The translations under genes and the position numbers were made by a program. Below are positions 16,508 through 25,360 of a stretch of DNA of 31,408 nt, piece after piece. Within the stretch, counting starts at the first letter, position 1. Every line of letters starts with the position of its first letter. The notes under the pieces are model-generated. The model was not told the origin of the DNA, ran no database searches, and worked only from the letters and a program-made list of their open reading frames with translations. The stretch is taken from contig CAKOXC010000010.1 in the NCBI GenBank assembly GCA_934129945.1, positions 1 to 31,408 on the forward strand, given 5' to 3'. This DNA is from an uncultured Bacilli bacterium. Lineage in GTDB: Bacteria > Bacillota_I > Bacilli_A > RF39 > UBA660.

Positions 16508-18601
16508 TTAATATGTTGCCACTTTTTTTAAAGATTTATGATTTTTCATTAATTTTTTTACTCCGATGTTATTATTAAATGCTACTGTTACAATCATTTT
16601 ATCACAGCTAATTACTACACCTTTTCCATAAGTATCGTGTTCTACTATATCGCCATTTTTATATTGGACATCATCTTTAGTATACATTGATTCACGATGT
16701 ATTTTTTTTATTTCTTTTACAGAATTTTCTGCTTCTTCAATGTATTGTTCATCAATTTCATTAATAAATCTCGATGGTTGATTAATATTTTCACGACCAT
16801 ATAGCATTCTTCTTTTAGCATTAGTTAAATATAATTTTTCACGTGCCCTTGTAATTCCAACATAACAAAGTCTTCTTTCTTCTTCAATACCATTTTCTTC
16901 TACAAAAGCATTTTGATGAGGAAATATTCCTTCTTCCATACCGATTAAGAAAACAACATCAAATTCAAGTCCTTTTGCGCTATGTATAGTCATTAGTGTA
17001 ACTTCATCATTAGATTCTTTATGTTCTTCTATATCTGCAACTAAACTTATTTCTTCTAAAAAATCCCCTAAATTTACACTACCAGTTTGTTCCTCAAAAC
17101 TAGCTGTTATACTTTTAAATTCTTCTAAGTTTTCAAGTCTTAAATCAGCTTCTAAACTTCCTTCAGTTTCATATTCCTTTCTCATTCCAGACTTATCTAA
17201 AATATCATCAATTAATTCCGTAAGAGATAAAGATTCACTATCTTTTCTAAGTTCTAATATTAAATTTTTAAATTCCAGTTCTTTACCTGTTTCAATAGCT
17301 TCAAACATTGAAACATTCATAGCTCTAGCCATATTTTCTAGATTATTAACGGTTGATGGTCCAATCTTTCTTTTAGGGACATTTATTATTCTTCTAAGAC
17401 TTATTTCATCATCACTATTTAGTATTAATCTTAAATAACAGATTAAATCTTTAATTTCCTTTCTTGCATAGAAATAAAAACTTCCGACTACTTTATAAGG
17501 TAGATTTGCTTTTAAGAATTGTTCTTCAACAACACGAGCTTGGCCATTAGTTCGATAAAATATTGCTATATCTTTCTTTTTATAACCTGATTCTAATAAT
17601 TTCTTTATTTCACTAATAACTAAATCTACTTCATTTTTTTCATCATAAGCTCTTAAATATTTAACTTTGACTCCATCGCCTTTAGAACTCCATAAATTTT
17701 TCTCTTTTCTTTCTTTATTATTTCTAATTACTGAATTTGCAGCATTTAAAATATTTGATGTACTACGATAATTTTCTTCTAAAGGAATAATTACAGCATT
17801 TTTATAATCTTTTTCAAAATTTAAAATATTTTTATAATTTGCTCCTCTAAACATATAAATAGATTGATCTGGATCACCTACTATAAATATATTTTGATGT
17901 TTTTTAGCAAGTAATTTAGTTAAAGAATATTGAACTTCATTAGTATCTTGATACTCATCAATTAAAATATATTTAAATCTATCTTGATATTTTTCAAGTA
18001 CTTCAGGGTTATTTTTAAATAGCTTAACTGGTAATAACAGTAGGTCATCAAAATCAACACTATTATTATTTTTTAAAATATTAATATATTCTTTATATAT
18101 TTCATAAGCTATTTTTTCAGCTGGAGTATTAAAGAATTTTTCTATTTCAGCAATACTCATGTTTTCATTTTTTATAAAACTAATTCTATTTCTTATATAA
18201 GCTGGAGCACATTCTTTAGAATCAATATTTTTTTCTTTCATTATTCTTTTTATTATTGTTGTAACATCATCACTATCTAATATAGTAAAATTCCTATTTA
18301 AACCAAGTAAATCATAGTTTTCTCTTATTATTCTAACTCCAAATGAATGAAAAGTTCCAACAAAAGCATTATTATTTGGAACCAACAATTCTAATCTTTC
18401 ACGCATTTCTTTGGCAGCTTTATTAGTAAATGTTATTGCTAAAATATTATAGGGACTTACGCCACTATCTATTAAATTAGCAATTCTTGTAGTTAATACT
18501 TTAGTTTTTCCACTACCTGCTCCTGCTATTACTAAACATGGACCATCCATGTGTAATACAGCTTCTTTTTGTTTATCATTTAATTTATCTAAATAGTCCA
18601 T
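16508..18601 (-). CDS. pcrA: PcrA/UvrD-type DNA helicase
   Basis: Superfamily 1 3'-5' helicase acting in repair and in removing proteins from DNA. Motifs: Walker A AGAGSGKTKVL, Ia AITFTNKAA, II DEYQDTNEVQ, III GDPDQSIYMFRGA, IV LEENYRS, V TIHSAKGLEFD and VI YVGITRAREKLYL. At 697 residues it is slightly shorter than the B. subtilis protein. The C-terminus keeps the Tudor-like RNA-polymerase-binding segment (GDIVEHDTYGKGVVI), which supports PcrA over UvrD or Rep. It leads the operon with ligA. Confidence 0.96.
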   Translation of the reverse strand: MDYLDKLNDKQKEAVLHMDGPCLVIAGAGSGKTKVLTTRIANLIDSGVSPYNILAITFTNKAAKEMRERLELLVPNNNAFVGTFHSFGVRIIRENYDLLGLNRNFTILDSDDVTTIIKRIMKEKNIDSKECAPAYIRNRISFIKNENMSIAEIEKFFNTPAEKIAYEIYKEYINILKNNNSVDFDDLLLLPVKLFKNNPEVLEKYQDRFKYILIDEYQDTNEVQYSLTKLLAKKHQNIFIVGDPDQSIYMFRGANYKNILNFEKDYKNAVIIPLEENYRSTSNILNAANSVIRNNKERKEKNLWSSKGDGVKVKYLRAYDEKNEVDLVISEIKKLLESGYKKKDIAIFYRTNGQARVVEEQFLKANLPYKVVGSFYFYARKEIKDLICYLRLILNSDDEISLRRIINVPKRKIGPSTVNNLENMARAMNVSMFEAIETGKELEFKNLILELRKDSESLSLTELIDDILDKSGMRKEYETEGSLEADLRLENLEEFKSITASFEEQTGSVNLGDFLEEISLVADIEEHKESNDEVTLMTIHSAKGLEFDVVFLIGMEEGIFPHQNAFVEENGIEEERRLCYVGITRAREKLYLTNAKRRMLYGRENINQPSRFINEIDEQYIEEAENSVKEIKKIHRESMYTKDDVQYKNGDIVEHDTYGKGVVISCDKMIVTVAFNNNIGVKKLMKNHKSLKKVATY

Positions 18602-18624
18602 TTTATACCATCCTCACTTTATTT

Positions 18625-18653
18625 ATTATAGCAAATAAAACTTATAATCAAAA
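18625..18653 (-). promoter_or_regulatory. Promoter of pcrA-ligA
   Basis: The minus strand has TATAAT (18625-18630) with a TGC extension and a weak -35 TTTTGA (18648-18653) at 17 bases. GAGGATGG follows before ATG 18601. Confidence 0.6.
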
Positions 18654-18684
18654 GAAAAAAACTATTAATTTATACTTTTAATAG
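18654..18684 (-). terminator. Weak terminator of ldh
   Basis: CTATTAA and TTAATAG pair over seven A/T-rich bases around a nine-base loop, followed by seven T on the minus strand. The hairpin includes the ldh stop codon. It overlaps the pcrA promoter region, so some read-through is plausible. Confidence 0.5.
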
Positions 18685-19573
18685 CTTCTTTAATAATATT
18701 TATAGATTTTGTTAATTTGGCTTCTTCATCAAGAGTAAGAGGTATAAATATTTTTTCTTTTACACCAGATGATCCAACTATTGCAGGAGTTGAAATACAT
18801 AATTCATTATTTTTATCATAACTTGATACTGGCAAAATAATTTTTTGATCTTCTAAAATAGCATTAGTTATTTTCACTAAACACATACCTATTCCATAAC
18901 AAGTTACACCTTTTTTCTTAATTATTTCATAAGCAGAATTTTTGACTTCTTCTTCAATTTTTTGTTGTTCTTCGTAAGTTAAAAAATTATGAATTTTGGA
19001 AAGACCAATTGTAACAGTACTCCAAGGAACAAATTCACTATCTCCATGTTCACCGATAACATAAGCATCAATATTTTCTGGATTAATATTAACTTTAGTA
19101 CTAATTAAATATCTTAACCTTGATGTATCAAGAGTTGTACCTGAACCAATAACTCTATTTGGAGGAAGTTTAGAGTACTTCAAAGTTAAATAAGTCATGA
19201 CATCAAGTGGATTACTGGCAATTAAAAATATTCCATCAAACCCACTTTTCATAACATTATTTATAATATTTTTAAAAATAAAACTATTTTTATTAATTAA
19301 ATCCATTCTAGTTTCCCCAATAGCTTGATTAGCACCAGCAGCTATTACGACAATTTTAGCATCCTTACAATCACTATAATCTCCAGATATAACCTCTATT
19401 TTAGATGGTGAATATGATAGACAATGGTTTAAATCCATAGCTTGACCAACTGTATTATCTTTATTTATATCAATAAGTACTAACTTATCCACACATGTTT
19501 TTTGATTTAGTAAGGCATATGCATAAGCCATTCCAACATTTCCACAACCAATTAAAACTATTTTATTATTCAT
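18665..19573 (-). CDS. ldh: L-lactate dehydrogenase
   Basis: NAD-dependent enzyme interconverting pyruvate and L-lactate, here most likely for fermentative regeneration of NAD+. The Rossmann motif is IGCGNVG (8-14) with Asp35 as the NAD-selective acidic residue. The specificity loop has Gln83 before GETR, typical of lactate and not malate dehydrogenase, with Arg89. The catalytic His176 is in IGEHGDSE. Length (302) is slightly short. GAGGG precedes ATG 19573. No promoter of its own is visible in the 37-base gap, so it may depend on read-through past the palindrome at 19595-19612. Confidence 0.92.
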   Translation of the reverse strand: MNNKIVLIGCGNVGMAYAYALLNQKTCVDKLVLIDINKDNTVGQAMDLNHCLSYSPSKIEVISGDYSDCKDAKIVVIAAGANQAIGETRMDLINKNSFIFKNIINNVMKSGFDGIFLIASNPLDVMTYLTLKYSKLPPNRVIGSGTTLDTSRLRYLISTKVNINPENIDAYVIGEHGDSEFVPWSTVTIGLSKIHNFLTYEEQQKIEEEVKNSAYEIIKKKGVTCYGIGMCLVKITNAILEDQKIILPVSSYDKNNELCISTPAIVGSSGVKEKIFIPLTLDEEAKLTKSINIIKEAIKSIN

Positions 19574-19589
19574 TTTATCCCTCTATTCT

Positions 19590-19612
19590 AAAAAAAGAAG
19601 CATATGCTTCTT
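19590..19612 (-). terminator. Palindromic terminator between the coiled-coil operon and ldh
   Basis: An 18-base perfect palindrome, AAGAAGCAT followed by ATGCTTCTT, and then T on the minus strand. The stop codon of the 95-residue ORF lies at its start. Confidence 0.75.
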
Positions 19613-19898
19613 ATAGAAAATCAAATATTTCAATACTTTTTTCTAATTTATCAACTAAATCTTTTGTATCATATTTATTAAATATTTCTACAAAGTTTGA
19701 ATTATCCATTAAAAACATATCATAATATTTGTTAAATATTTCTTTATAATTAGAAACACCTAAATCTTTTATAAAATTCAAATTCTGTGTAACTAACTTA
19801 TAATTTTCTTTTAATAAATCTAAAACTTTAGTAGGTACATTTTCAACTAAGTTTTCAATTTCTTCACTAGTAAACCCTATATTCTTTAAATAATCCAT
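19611..19898 (-). CDS. Small helical protein with mTERF-like repeats
   Basis: The 95-residue protein is all-helical with two to three repeats of about 35 residues: YLKNIGFTSEEIENLVENVP, then NLNFIKDLGVSNYKEIFNKY. The pattern, leader helix, Leu-Gly and an acidic or hydrophobic helix ending before a short loop, resembles mTERF-type repeats known from organelle nucleic-acid-binding proteins and also found in some Bacillota. No catalytic residue is seen. The start overlaps the stop of the upstream ORF (TAATG). Function not known. Confidence 0.55.
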   Translation of the reverse strand: MDYLKNIGFTSEEIENLVENVPTKVLDLLKENYKLVTQNLNFIKDLGVSNYKEIFNKYYDMFLMDNSNFVEIFNKYDTKDLVDKLEKSIEIFDFL

Positions 19899-20155
19899 TA
19901 TATTGCTCTCCCACCAATATTAAAATCTTCAATACTTAATGATTCTTCAATATCAGAAGATAAGTTTTTTTCTTTATTTTTTAAATTTTTTAATACTTCA
20001 GATACATTAACAATACCGTTAGATATAGCATTATCTTGAGACATAGCATCTCTTAATGCTTCTGTATCATATAAATAAAATATAACATGATTTTCTAAAT
20101 GTTGAGCAGGGTTTAAACCAAATTCTGTTCTTAGTGTACTAATATTTCCTTGCAT
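19898..20155 (-). CDS. Small protein of the mTERF-like cluster
   Basis: An 85-residue ORF. Its N-terminal half (LRTEFGLNPAQHLENHVIFYLYD) continues the same repeat pattern seen at the C-terminus of the upstream protein; the rest is Asn/Ser-rich with one amphipathic helix (VSEVLKNLKNKEKNL). AAGGAGG lies before its ATG, 14 bases after the upstream stop. It may be a separate subunit of a complex with its neighbours, or the product of an old split of one longer gene. Confidence 0.45.
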   Translation of the reverse strand: MQGNISTLRTEFGLNPAQHLENHVIFYLYDTEALRDAMSQDNAISNGIVNVSEVLKNLKNKEKNLSSDIEESLSIEDFNIGGRAI

Positions 20156-20168
20156 ATTTTAAACCTCC

Positions 20169-21431
20169 TTAATATGCCATTAATGGAACATTTTTTGGAT
20201 CCATTCCATTACTTGTTAATAATGCAATAGCATTATTTAATCTTTCAGTTGAGTATTTAACTAAAATACTTGGATTTAAATATATATCAATAGGTTCTTT
20301 TCCAATATTTAATAAAATTTGAATTTTTTCTGTTAATTCTTTGTCATAAAGAAGTGATACATGATCTGTGAAAATGTCTAAATCAATATTCTTATCTTTA
20401 ATTAATTCAACATTTTTCTTCATTGTCTCTTTATCAAAATTATCTTTTAATTCATCTAAATCTTGACTTGAGAATTCTAAGTAATTAAATCCTAAAGAAG
20501 TAAGATAATCTTCTAATGATTCATTACTATTAAATATATTGTCTTCTTTAATTTCAACATCTTCATTTACTGGAATGTCTTCTATTACAAATGGATTAAA
20601 AATAGCATCTTCTTCTACTGGTTTTGTTTCTTCTTCTAATTTAAAATCAATATTGCTTTCTAATGGTTCAATATCTTTAGTTTCTTCCATAACAGGTTCT
20701 TCTAAATTATTTATTTCTTCTTGTTTTTCATCCTCAATTATTGCATCTTTAGCTTCACTTATTACTTCGGATATACTTTTACCTTGAACATCAACATTAT
20801 TTATTTTACTATCATAAATATATAATGCATCTTCTGGGAACATCAATATCTTAGCTGCTTCTCTTTGTTCTTCTTCTGAAAAATCAAATTGTTCTAACAA
20901 ACTAGTTATTGAATCTCTTGTTATATTAATTTTACCTTTTAAAGCTAAATCAAAATATTCATTTAATTTGTCTTGATTAGCCATAGCAGCATCTTTTCTA
21001 ATACCTAACTCTTGAATAGTTGTAATAGCATTGTTCATTTCTTCTTCAACTGCCACTAATTCTTTTTCACAAGTTTTTTGTTCATTAGAAACCTTATCAA
21101 TTGTTTTAGGTAAATTTTCTTTAACTTTTTCCATTAATTCTTCAGGGTCAAAATTAATTTTTAAAGAATCCAAAACAACAGCAAATTCATTTCTATCAAT
21201 ACCACTTAAAACTTCTTTTAGTTTTTCTCCTTGATTTTCTAATTCCTCATGTTGGGTTTCTAATTTAGCTATTTTATCTTGTAAATTACTCTTTTCCTCA
21301 GTAGTTCTTTCTAAAGTCTTTTCAGCTTTATCCTTTTGCTTATCCATTTCTACTAGTATTACACTATCTTTTCCTCTAAGATTATACATTTTGTCAAGCA
21401 ACTTAGTTGTTTCTAATGACAATGCCTTCAT
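20169..21431 (-). CDS. Coiled-coil protein with C-terminal mTERF-like repeats
   Basis: About 420 residues. Residues 20-75 form a strong coiled coil (KAEKTLERTTEEKSNLQ), with a second coil at about 110-155. An acidic, disordered centre (about 235-305, rich in Glu, with PVEED and DIPVNED) leads to a C-terminal helical array with repeats of about 30 residues (ELIKDKNIDLDIFTDHVSLL, QILLNIGKEPIDIYLNPSIL, ALLTSNGMDPKNVPL). I start at ATG 21431, eight bases after AAGGAG, instead of the upstream GTG. It leads a three-gene operon with a consensus promoter. No known family; the array suggests nucleic-acid or protein binding. Confidence 0.6.
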   Translation of the reverse strand: MKALSLETTKLLDKMYNLRGKDSVILVEMDKQKDKAEKTLERTTEEKSNLQDKIAKLETQHEELENQGEKLKEVLSGIDRNEFAVVLDSLKINFDPEELMEKVKENLPKTIDKVSNEQKTCEKELVAVEEEMNNAITTIQELGIRKDAAMANQDKLNEYFDLALKGKINITRDSITSLLEQFDFSEEEQREAAKILMFPEDALYIYDSKINNVDVQGKSISEVISEAKDAIIEDEKQEEINNLEEPVMEETKDIEPLESNIDFKLEEETKPVEEDAIFNPFVIEDIPVNEDVEIKEDNIFNSNESLEDYLTSLGFNYLEFSSQDLDELKDNFDKETMKKNVELIKDKNIDLDIFTDHVSLLYDKELTEKIQILLNIGKEPIDIYLNPSILVKYSTERLNNAIALLTSNGMDPKNVPLMAY

Positions 21432-21459
21432 CCTAATCACTCCTTGCTATTCTAAAAGA

Positions 21460-21488
21460 ATTATAGCAAATTAGAATTAAAATGTAAA
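21460..21488 (-). promoter_or_regulatory. Consensus promoter of the coiled-coil operon
   Basis: On the minus strand -35 TTTACA (21483-21488), a 17-base spacer and -10 TATAAT (21460-21465) with a TGC extension. It is divergent from the importer promoter at 21515-21543. Confidence 0.8.
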
Positions 21489-21514
21489 GAATGTATTTTC
21501 AAATTATTTTCTAA

Positions 21515-21543
21515 TTGCATTAATTATCAATTTATAGTATAAT
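21515..21543 (+). promoter_or_regulatory. Promoter of the importer operon
   Basis: -35 TTGCAT (21515-21520), a 17-base spacer and -10 TATAAT (21538-21543). AGGAGG at 21594-21599 precedes the TTG start codon of the binding-protein gene at 21608 by eight bases. The promoter drives what was one three-gene operon before the insertion. Confidence 0.75.
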
Positions 21544-21607
21544 GCACTTCTTTAACACTATTTTATTTTCTACATATAATAAAGAGAAATAAAAGGAGGA
21601 ATAAATT

Positions 21608-22185
21608 TTGAAAAAAAGGATTATTATTTCAATCATTAGTTTATTAGTTATTTTTATTGGAATACTTACTTTTGTTAAAGTCACTTCTAATAAAGATAAA
21701 AATTTAACTAAAATTAAACTAGCTGAAGTTACACATAGTGCATTTTATACACCACTTTATGTAGCTATAGAAAATGGTTACTTTGAAAGTGAAGGAATTG
21801 ATATAGAATTAATATTAACACCTGGTGCTGACAAAGTTGCTTCTGCTGTTTTATCAAACGATGTAAATGTTGGATTTGCAGGACCAGAATCAGCAATTTA
21901 TGTATATAATGGTGGTGAAAAGGACTACATCAAAACATTTGCTGGACTTACAAAAAGAGATGGTCAGTTTATTGTATCAAGAAATAAAGACTTTAAATTA
22001 GAAGATTTAATTGGTAAAGAAGTATTAGTTGGAAGATATGCAGGTATGCCTTCACTTAATTTTATTAATGCTTTAAAAAATAGTAATATTGATATTTCTA
22101 AAGTAAATATTAATTATTCTGTTGAATTTGCAGCATTATCAGGTTCATTTATTTCTGGAGTTGGCGACTATGTTAATTTATTTGA
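21608..22185 (+). pseudogene. 5' part of an interrupted NMT1/SsuA-type binding-protein gene
   Basis: The TTG start follows a good ribosome site. An N-terminal span (ISLLVIFIGILTFVKV) has no lipobox Cys, so the protein would be membrane-anchored. The family core EVTHSAFYTPLYVAIENGYF, the GPESAIYVY turn and KEVLVGRYAGMPSLNF are those of NMT1/SsuA/TauA-like substrate-binding proteins. At codon 193 the gene meets the element; the reading frame then runs only seven codons into foreign DNA before TGA (22202-22204). The remaining 136 codons are found intact at 28983-29393. Substrate not determined: sulfonate, nitrate and thiamine-precursor systems all use this fold. Confidence 0.88.
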
Positions 22186-22208
22186 TGATAGTGTTAGAAA
22201 ATGAAGTC
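22161..22208. other. attL junction with GA core at 22184-22185
   Basis: Left of the core is host gene sequence (coding VGDYVNLF); right of it begins the element arm of 23 bases (22186-22208), whose inner end is GAAGTC. This arm is the inverted partner of the right arm at 28960-28982. The serine-recombinase class exchanges strands over a two-base core, fitting the shared GA. Confidence 0.8.
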
Positions 22209-22232
22209 ACTAAATAAAAAATTATATGTCTT

Positions 22233-23942
22233 TTAAAGACAAAAATAACAATTCACTTGATAACAGATTTCGTATCTTTTAGTTCCATAGGTATCATACC
22301 CTCTTTTAAATTCATAATTTCCTCTTAAAATTAAAGGTGTTTTTTTTGTTATATCATTATCTTTATAAGATAAAAATATATTTAGTTTTATTTTATTTTT
22401 ATTATTACCTACTTTTGTTGCTACAATTTTTTCTAGCAAATAACTTATTATTTTTTTTAATATAATCTCAGAATTAATTTTTTGCTTTAAAATCTCGGTA
22501 AGTTCTTTAATATTATTATTTGTATCATATAATTCAGATTTTTTTATTTTTAATCTATCTATTTTATTTTCTATTTCATTTATATTTTTATTAAATAAAT
22601 TATTTCTTTCATTAAATTCAATATTTGATAAATTACCTTGTAAACAAAGTTCTAATAATTTATCTTTTTTTGCATGAAGATTATGTATTGTTTTTTCATA
22701 TGACAGAATTTTTTCCGTTATATCATCGGTTATTTCTAAGTGTTTGTAATAATTCATAAGAATATCAATTACTTTATTAGAATCTATTTGAAATTTTAAA
22801 ATTAAATCTTTAAAAATATTATTTAGTTCTGATTCACGAATATTAGGTGAATCGCAACTTTTTTTACCATTTTTTAAATATTCAGAACAAATCCAGGTAA
22901 TATCTTTCTTATTTTTCCTAAACTCTCTTCGATGAAAAACTTTATTGTGTTTTTCACAGTATATTTTAGCACTATATAAATATCTATTTTTATAAATGCT
23001 TTTGTCTTTTTTTCTTATGCTAAATGCTTTTTTTCTGGAGTTTAATCTAATATTTGCTCTATTCCATAAATCCTCATCAATTATTGATGGTATTTTTGCT
23101 CTATCTTCATAAATAATCCATTCATCCTTTTTAAAGTATTTAATTTTCTTAGTCATATAATCTACTATTTCAGATTTTCTTGCACAATAATATCCTTTAT
23201 ATTTAGGATTTTCTATCATCCTTGATATTGTTGATACACTCCATTTCTTACCTTGGCAAGTTTCTAATCCTTCACTATTTAAAATCTTCACAATTTTTGA
23301 GAGTGATAATTCTTCAATTGCATAAAGTTCAAATATTTTTCTGACATTTTTTGCTTCTTCTTCAACAATATTTAATACTCCAGTATCTTTATTTTTTTTA
23401 TATCCATAAAGTAAATTATTACCCAATATTTCTCCACGTTCTATTGCGCGATTCATTCCAAATTTAACACGTTCCGATAAACGTCTTATTTCATCTTGAG
23501 CCATAGAAGCCATTATAGTAAGTCTTAATTCAGAATCAGACTGTGCAGTATTGATATTATCATTTACAAACAGTACTGCTACTCCATAAGATAAAAGTTC
23601 TCTAGTATATTTAATACTATCAAGAGTATTTCTTGAAAATCTAGAAATTTCTTTAGTTATTATTAAATCAAATTTGCCAAGTCTTGCATCTTCAATCATT
23701 TTCATAAAATTATCTCTTTTGACATCACTAGTACCTGTAATTCCTTCATCAACATAACCTGGTATATAATCCCAATTTGGCTTTTCTTTTATATATTGTT
23801 CGAAATGTTCTACTTGATTTTGAAGTGATTTTTTTTGCTCTAAATGATCAGTTGATACCCTTGCATAATCTGTTACCCTAAGTTTTATATTTGTAAGTGG
23901 TATTCCCATATTTAACTGCTTTCGAACATTATATAAATCCAA
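22233..23942 (-). CDS. Large serine recombinase of the element
   Basis: A 569-residue site-specific integrase/excisionase. Resolvase domain: nucleophile Ser30 in YARVSTDH, GYVDEGITGTSDVKRDNFMK and ITKEISRFSRNTLDSI. A recombinase domain follows (GYKKNKDTGVLNIVEEEA, SVSTISRMIENPKYKGYY), then a zinc-ribbon-like part with four visible Cys/His positions (KIYCEKHN, WICSEY, KSCDSP) and a coiled coil (about 425-485), as usual in this class. TTG 23942 is the start, eight bases after AAGGAG. It ends 48 bases from the attL core, the normal place for an integrase. It probably needs a directionality factor for excision. Confidence 0.95.
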   Translation of the reverse strand: MDLYNVRKQLNMGIPLTNIKLRVTDYARVSTDHLEQKKSLQNQVEHFEQYIKEKPNWDYIPGYVDEGITGTSDVKRDNFMKMIEDARLGKFDLIITKEISRFSRNTLDSIKYTRELLSYGVAVLFVNDNINTAQSDSELRLTIMASMAQDEIRRLSERVKFGMNRAIERGEILGNNLLYGYKKNKDTGVLNIVEEEAKNVRKIFELYAIEELSLSKIVKILNSEGLETCQGKKWSVSTISRMIENPKYKGYYCARKSEIVDYMTKKIKYFKKDEWIIYEDRAKIPSIIDEDLWNRANIRLNSRKKAFSIRKKDKSIYKNRYLYSAKIYCEKHNKVFHRREFRKNKKDITWICSEYLKNGKKSCDSPNIRESELNNIFKDLILKFQIDSNKVIDILMNYYKHLEITDDITEKILSYEKTIHNLHAKKDKLLELCLQGNLSNIEFNERNNLFNKNINEIENKIDRLKIKKSELYDTNNNIKELTEILKQKINSEIILKKIISYLLEKIVATKVGNNKNKIKLNIFLSYKDNDITKKTPLILRGNYEFKRGYDTYGTKRYEICYQVNCYFCL

Positions 23943-23983
23943 TTTTATCGCTCCTTTTTCAAAAGTTTAAATGATTTAAAAAT

Positions 23984-24172
23984 TTAATTAAAATCACTTA
24001 AATTATGATGTTTTAATTCTTTTAAAATATTTTTTTCGGTATATTTAAACATTTTATAAGATATTCTATTTTCATCAAATAGCTCTTTATTTAAATAAAG
24101 AGCTACATTTAACAATATTTCTTTATTCTTATTTTTTATTTTTTTATTTTCTATTAAATAATTATTATTCAT
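23984..24172 (-). CDS. Small SHOCT-like protein upstream of the recombinase
   Basis: A 62-residue basic protein. Its second half (LNKELFDENRISYKMFKYTEKNILKELK) fits the SHOCT pattern: short helix, acidic turn, Ile-Ser/Thr, then a second helix. Small SHOCT-like proteins often sit just upstream of serine recombinases in Bacillota elements, so it could influence recombination direction; that is inference. ATG 24172 lies seven bases after AAGGAAG. It is 41 bases upstream of the recombinase and probably co-transcribed. Confidence 0.45.
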   Translation of the reverse strand: MNNNYLIENKKIKNKNKEILLNVALYLNKELFDENRISYKMFKYTEKNILKELKHHNLSDFN

Positions 24173-24275
24173 AATCACACTTCCTTATTTAAAGTTATGA
24201 AAAATATTATAAAATAATACTTTAAGAAAAATCATCATGTTTAATATTTAATATTTGATTTTCTTATAACGTAAC

Positions 24276-24305
24276 AAAAAAAAGATTGAATTTTTAAAAT
24301 CAATC
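24276..24305 (-). terminator. Terminator of the ABC exporter-rhuM operon
   Basis: GATTGA and TCAATC pair, extended by a T/A-rich inner stem, followed by eight T on the minus strand. It separates the cargo operon from the recombinase unit. The 160 bases between 24173 and 24338 hold this terminator and A/T-rich DNA with a possible TATAAT for the recombinase. Confidence 0.8.
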
Positions 24306-24338
24306 CCTTCATAATTAATCTATTTAATTATTAAAAAA

Positions 24339-25316
24339 TTACTTATTTATTTCATTAACTTCTCTATTTAACATTTCTAAATAATCTTGTTCTGCAGTAG
24401 TTAAGTGTGTTTGCATATATTTATCATATTCTTCATGAGCTTTTTTTAAAGCTTGTTCATGTGAAATCTTACCACTGCCTTTTAAGATATCTTTTCTAGT
24501 CATTTTTAAGAAATTGTCTAATTCAATTACCCAATCTTTCATCGTCATTGGATGTCTATCTAAAGCATTAATTTCAGCAACATCTAAATATGCGGATACC
24601 ATCCTATTTAAAACATTTAATTCTTCTTCAGTCAAATAATTTTTAGCTATTTCAGTTTCACTTCGAGTAGGATAACTTCCTTTAAAATTAGTAAGACCTA
24701 AATTTTCTTTTTTAAAATCAACTCTATAAAATATAATTTCAGCTGCTGTATTCCCATGTGTTGCATAATGCATTTTATTTTGAACATTCTTAAAAAAATC
24801 TACCGATATTTTATCTTTAGGATTATAATCAATACTTGTTGCATAAATATCTAATACTTTTCTCCAAAATACTTTCTCTGAAGATCTAATATCACGAATT
24901 CTAGCAAGTAATTCTTCAAAATATGGGCTTGCACCATTATTTTTTAATATTTCATCATTTAAAGCAAAACCTTTAACCATATATTCTTTTAAAATTTTTG
25001 TTGCCCATATTCTAAATTCTGTTGCTTTTTTAGAATTAATTCTATATCCAACAGCAATAATTGCATCTAAATTATAATGTAATACATTATAGTTTTTACC
25101 ATCACTAGCAGTTGTCAAGAAATCTTTGACAACTGAATCTTTATTTAATTCATTTTCTTTAAATATATTACTTAAATGATAACTTATATTCTGTTTAGTC
25201 GTATTATAAAGATTAGCCATTACATCTTGACTCATCCATATGTCTTCATTTTGTATATTAACATCTACTTTTATATTGCCATCTTTTGATACATATATAA
25301 TCATGTTATTTTTCAT
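24339..25316 (-). CDS. rhuM: RhuM-family protein
   Basis: The 325-residue protein has the N-terminal RhuM signature: EDIWMSQDVMANLYNTTKQNISYHLSNIF, a winged-helix-like DNA-binding part, then YNLDAIIAVGYRINSKKATEFRIWATKILKEYMVKGFALND. A C-terminal part (about 170-325) carries conserved polar positions (ALDRHPMTMKDWV). RhuM was named from a Salmonella pathogenicity island; relatives are common on genomic islands near restriction and defence genes and their activity is unproven. AAAGGGGA precedes ATG 25316. It is the last gene of the cargo operon. Its start lies 44 bases from the exporter stop with no terminator between. Confidence 0.88.
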   Translation of the reverse strand: MKNNMIIYVSKDGNIKVDVNIQNEDIWMSQDVMANLYNTTKQNISYHLSNIFKENELNKDSVVKDFLTTASDGKNYNVLHYNLDAIIAVGYRINSKKATEFRIWATKILKEYMVKGFALNDEILKNNGASPYFEELLARIRDIRSSEKVFWRKVLDIYATSIDYNPKDKISVDFFKNVQNKMHYATHGNTAAEIIFYRVDFKKENLGLTNFKGSYPTRSETEIAKNYLTEEELNVLNRMVSAYLDVAEINALDRHPMTMKDWVIELDNFLKMTRKDILKGSGKISHEQALKKAHEEYDKYMQTHLTTAEQDYLEMLNREVNEINK

Positions 25317-25360
25317 AAACTAATCCCCTTTCAAAAGTTTTCGATATCTTGTTTGTAAAA

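Noticed and set aside
21608..22204. A complete short gene of 198 codons
   Set aside because: The last seven codons lie in the element; the protein would lack the C-terminal lobe that is present intact at 28983-29393.
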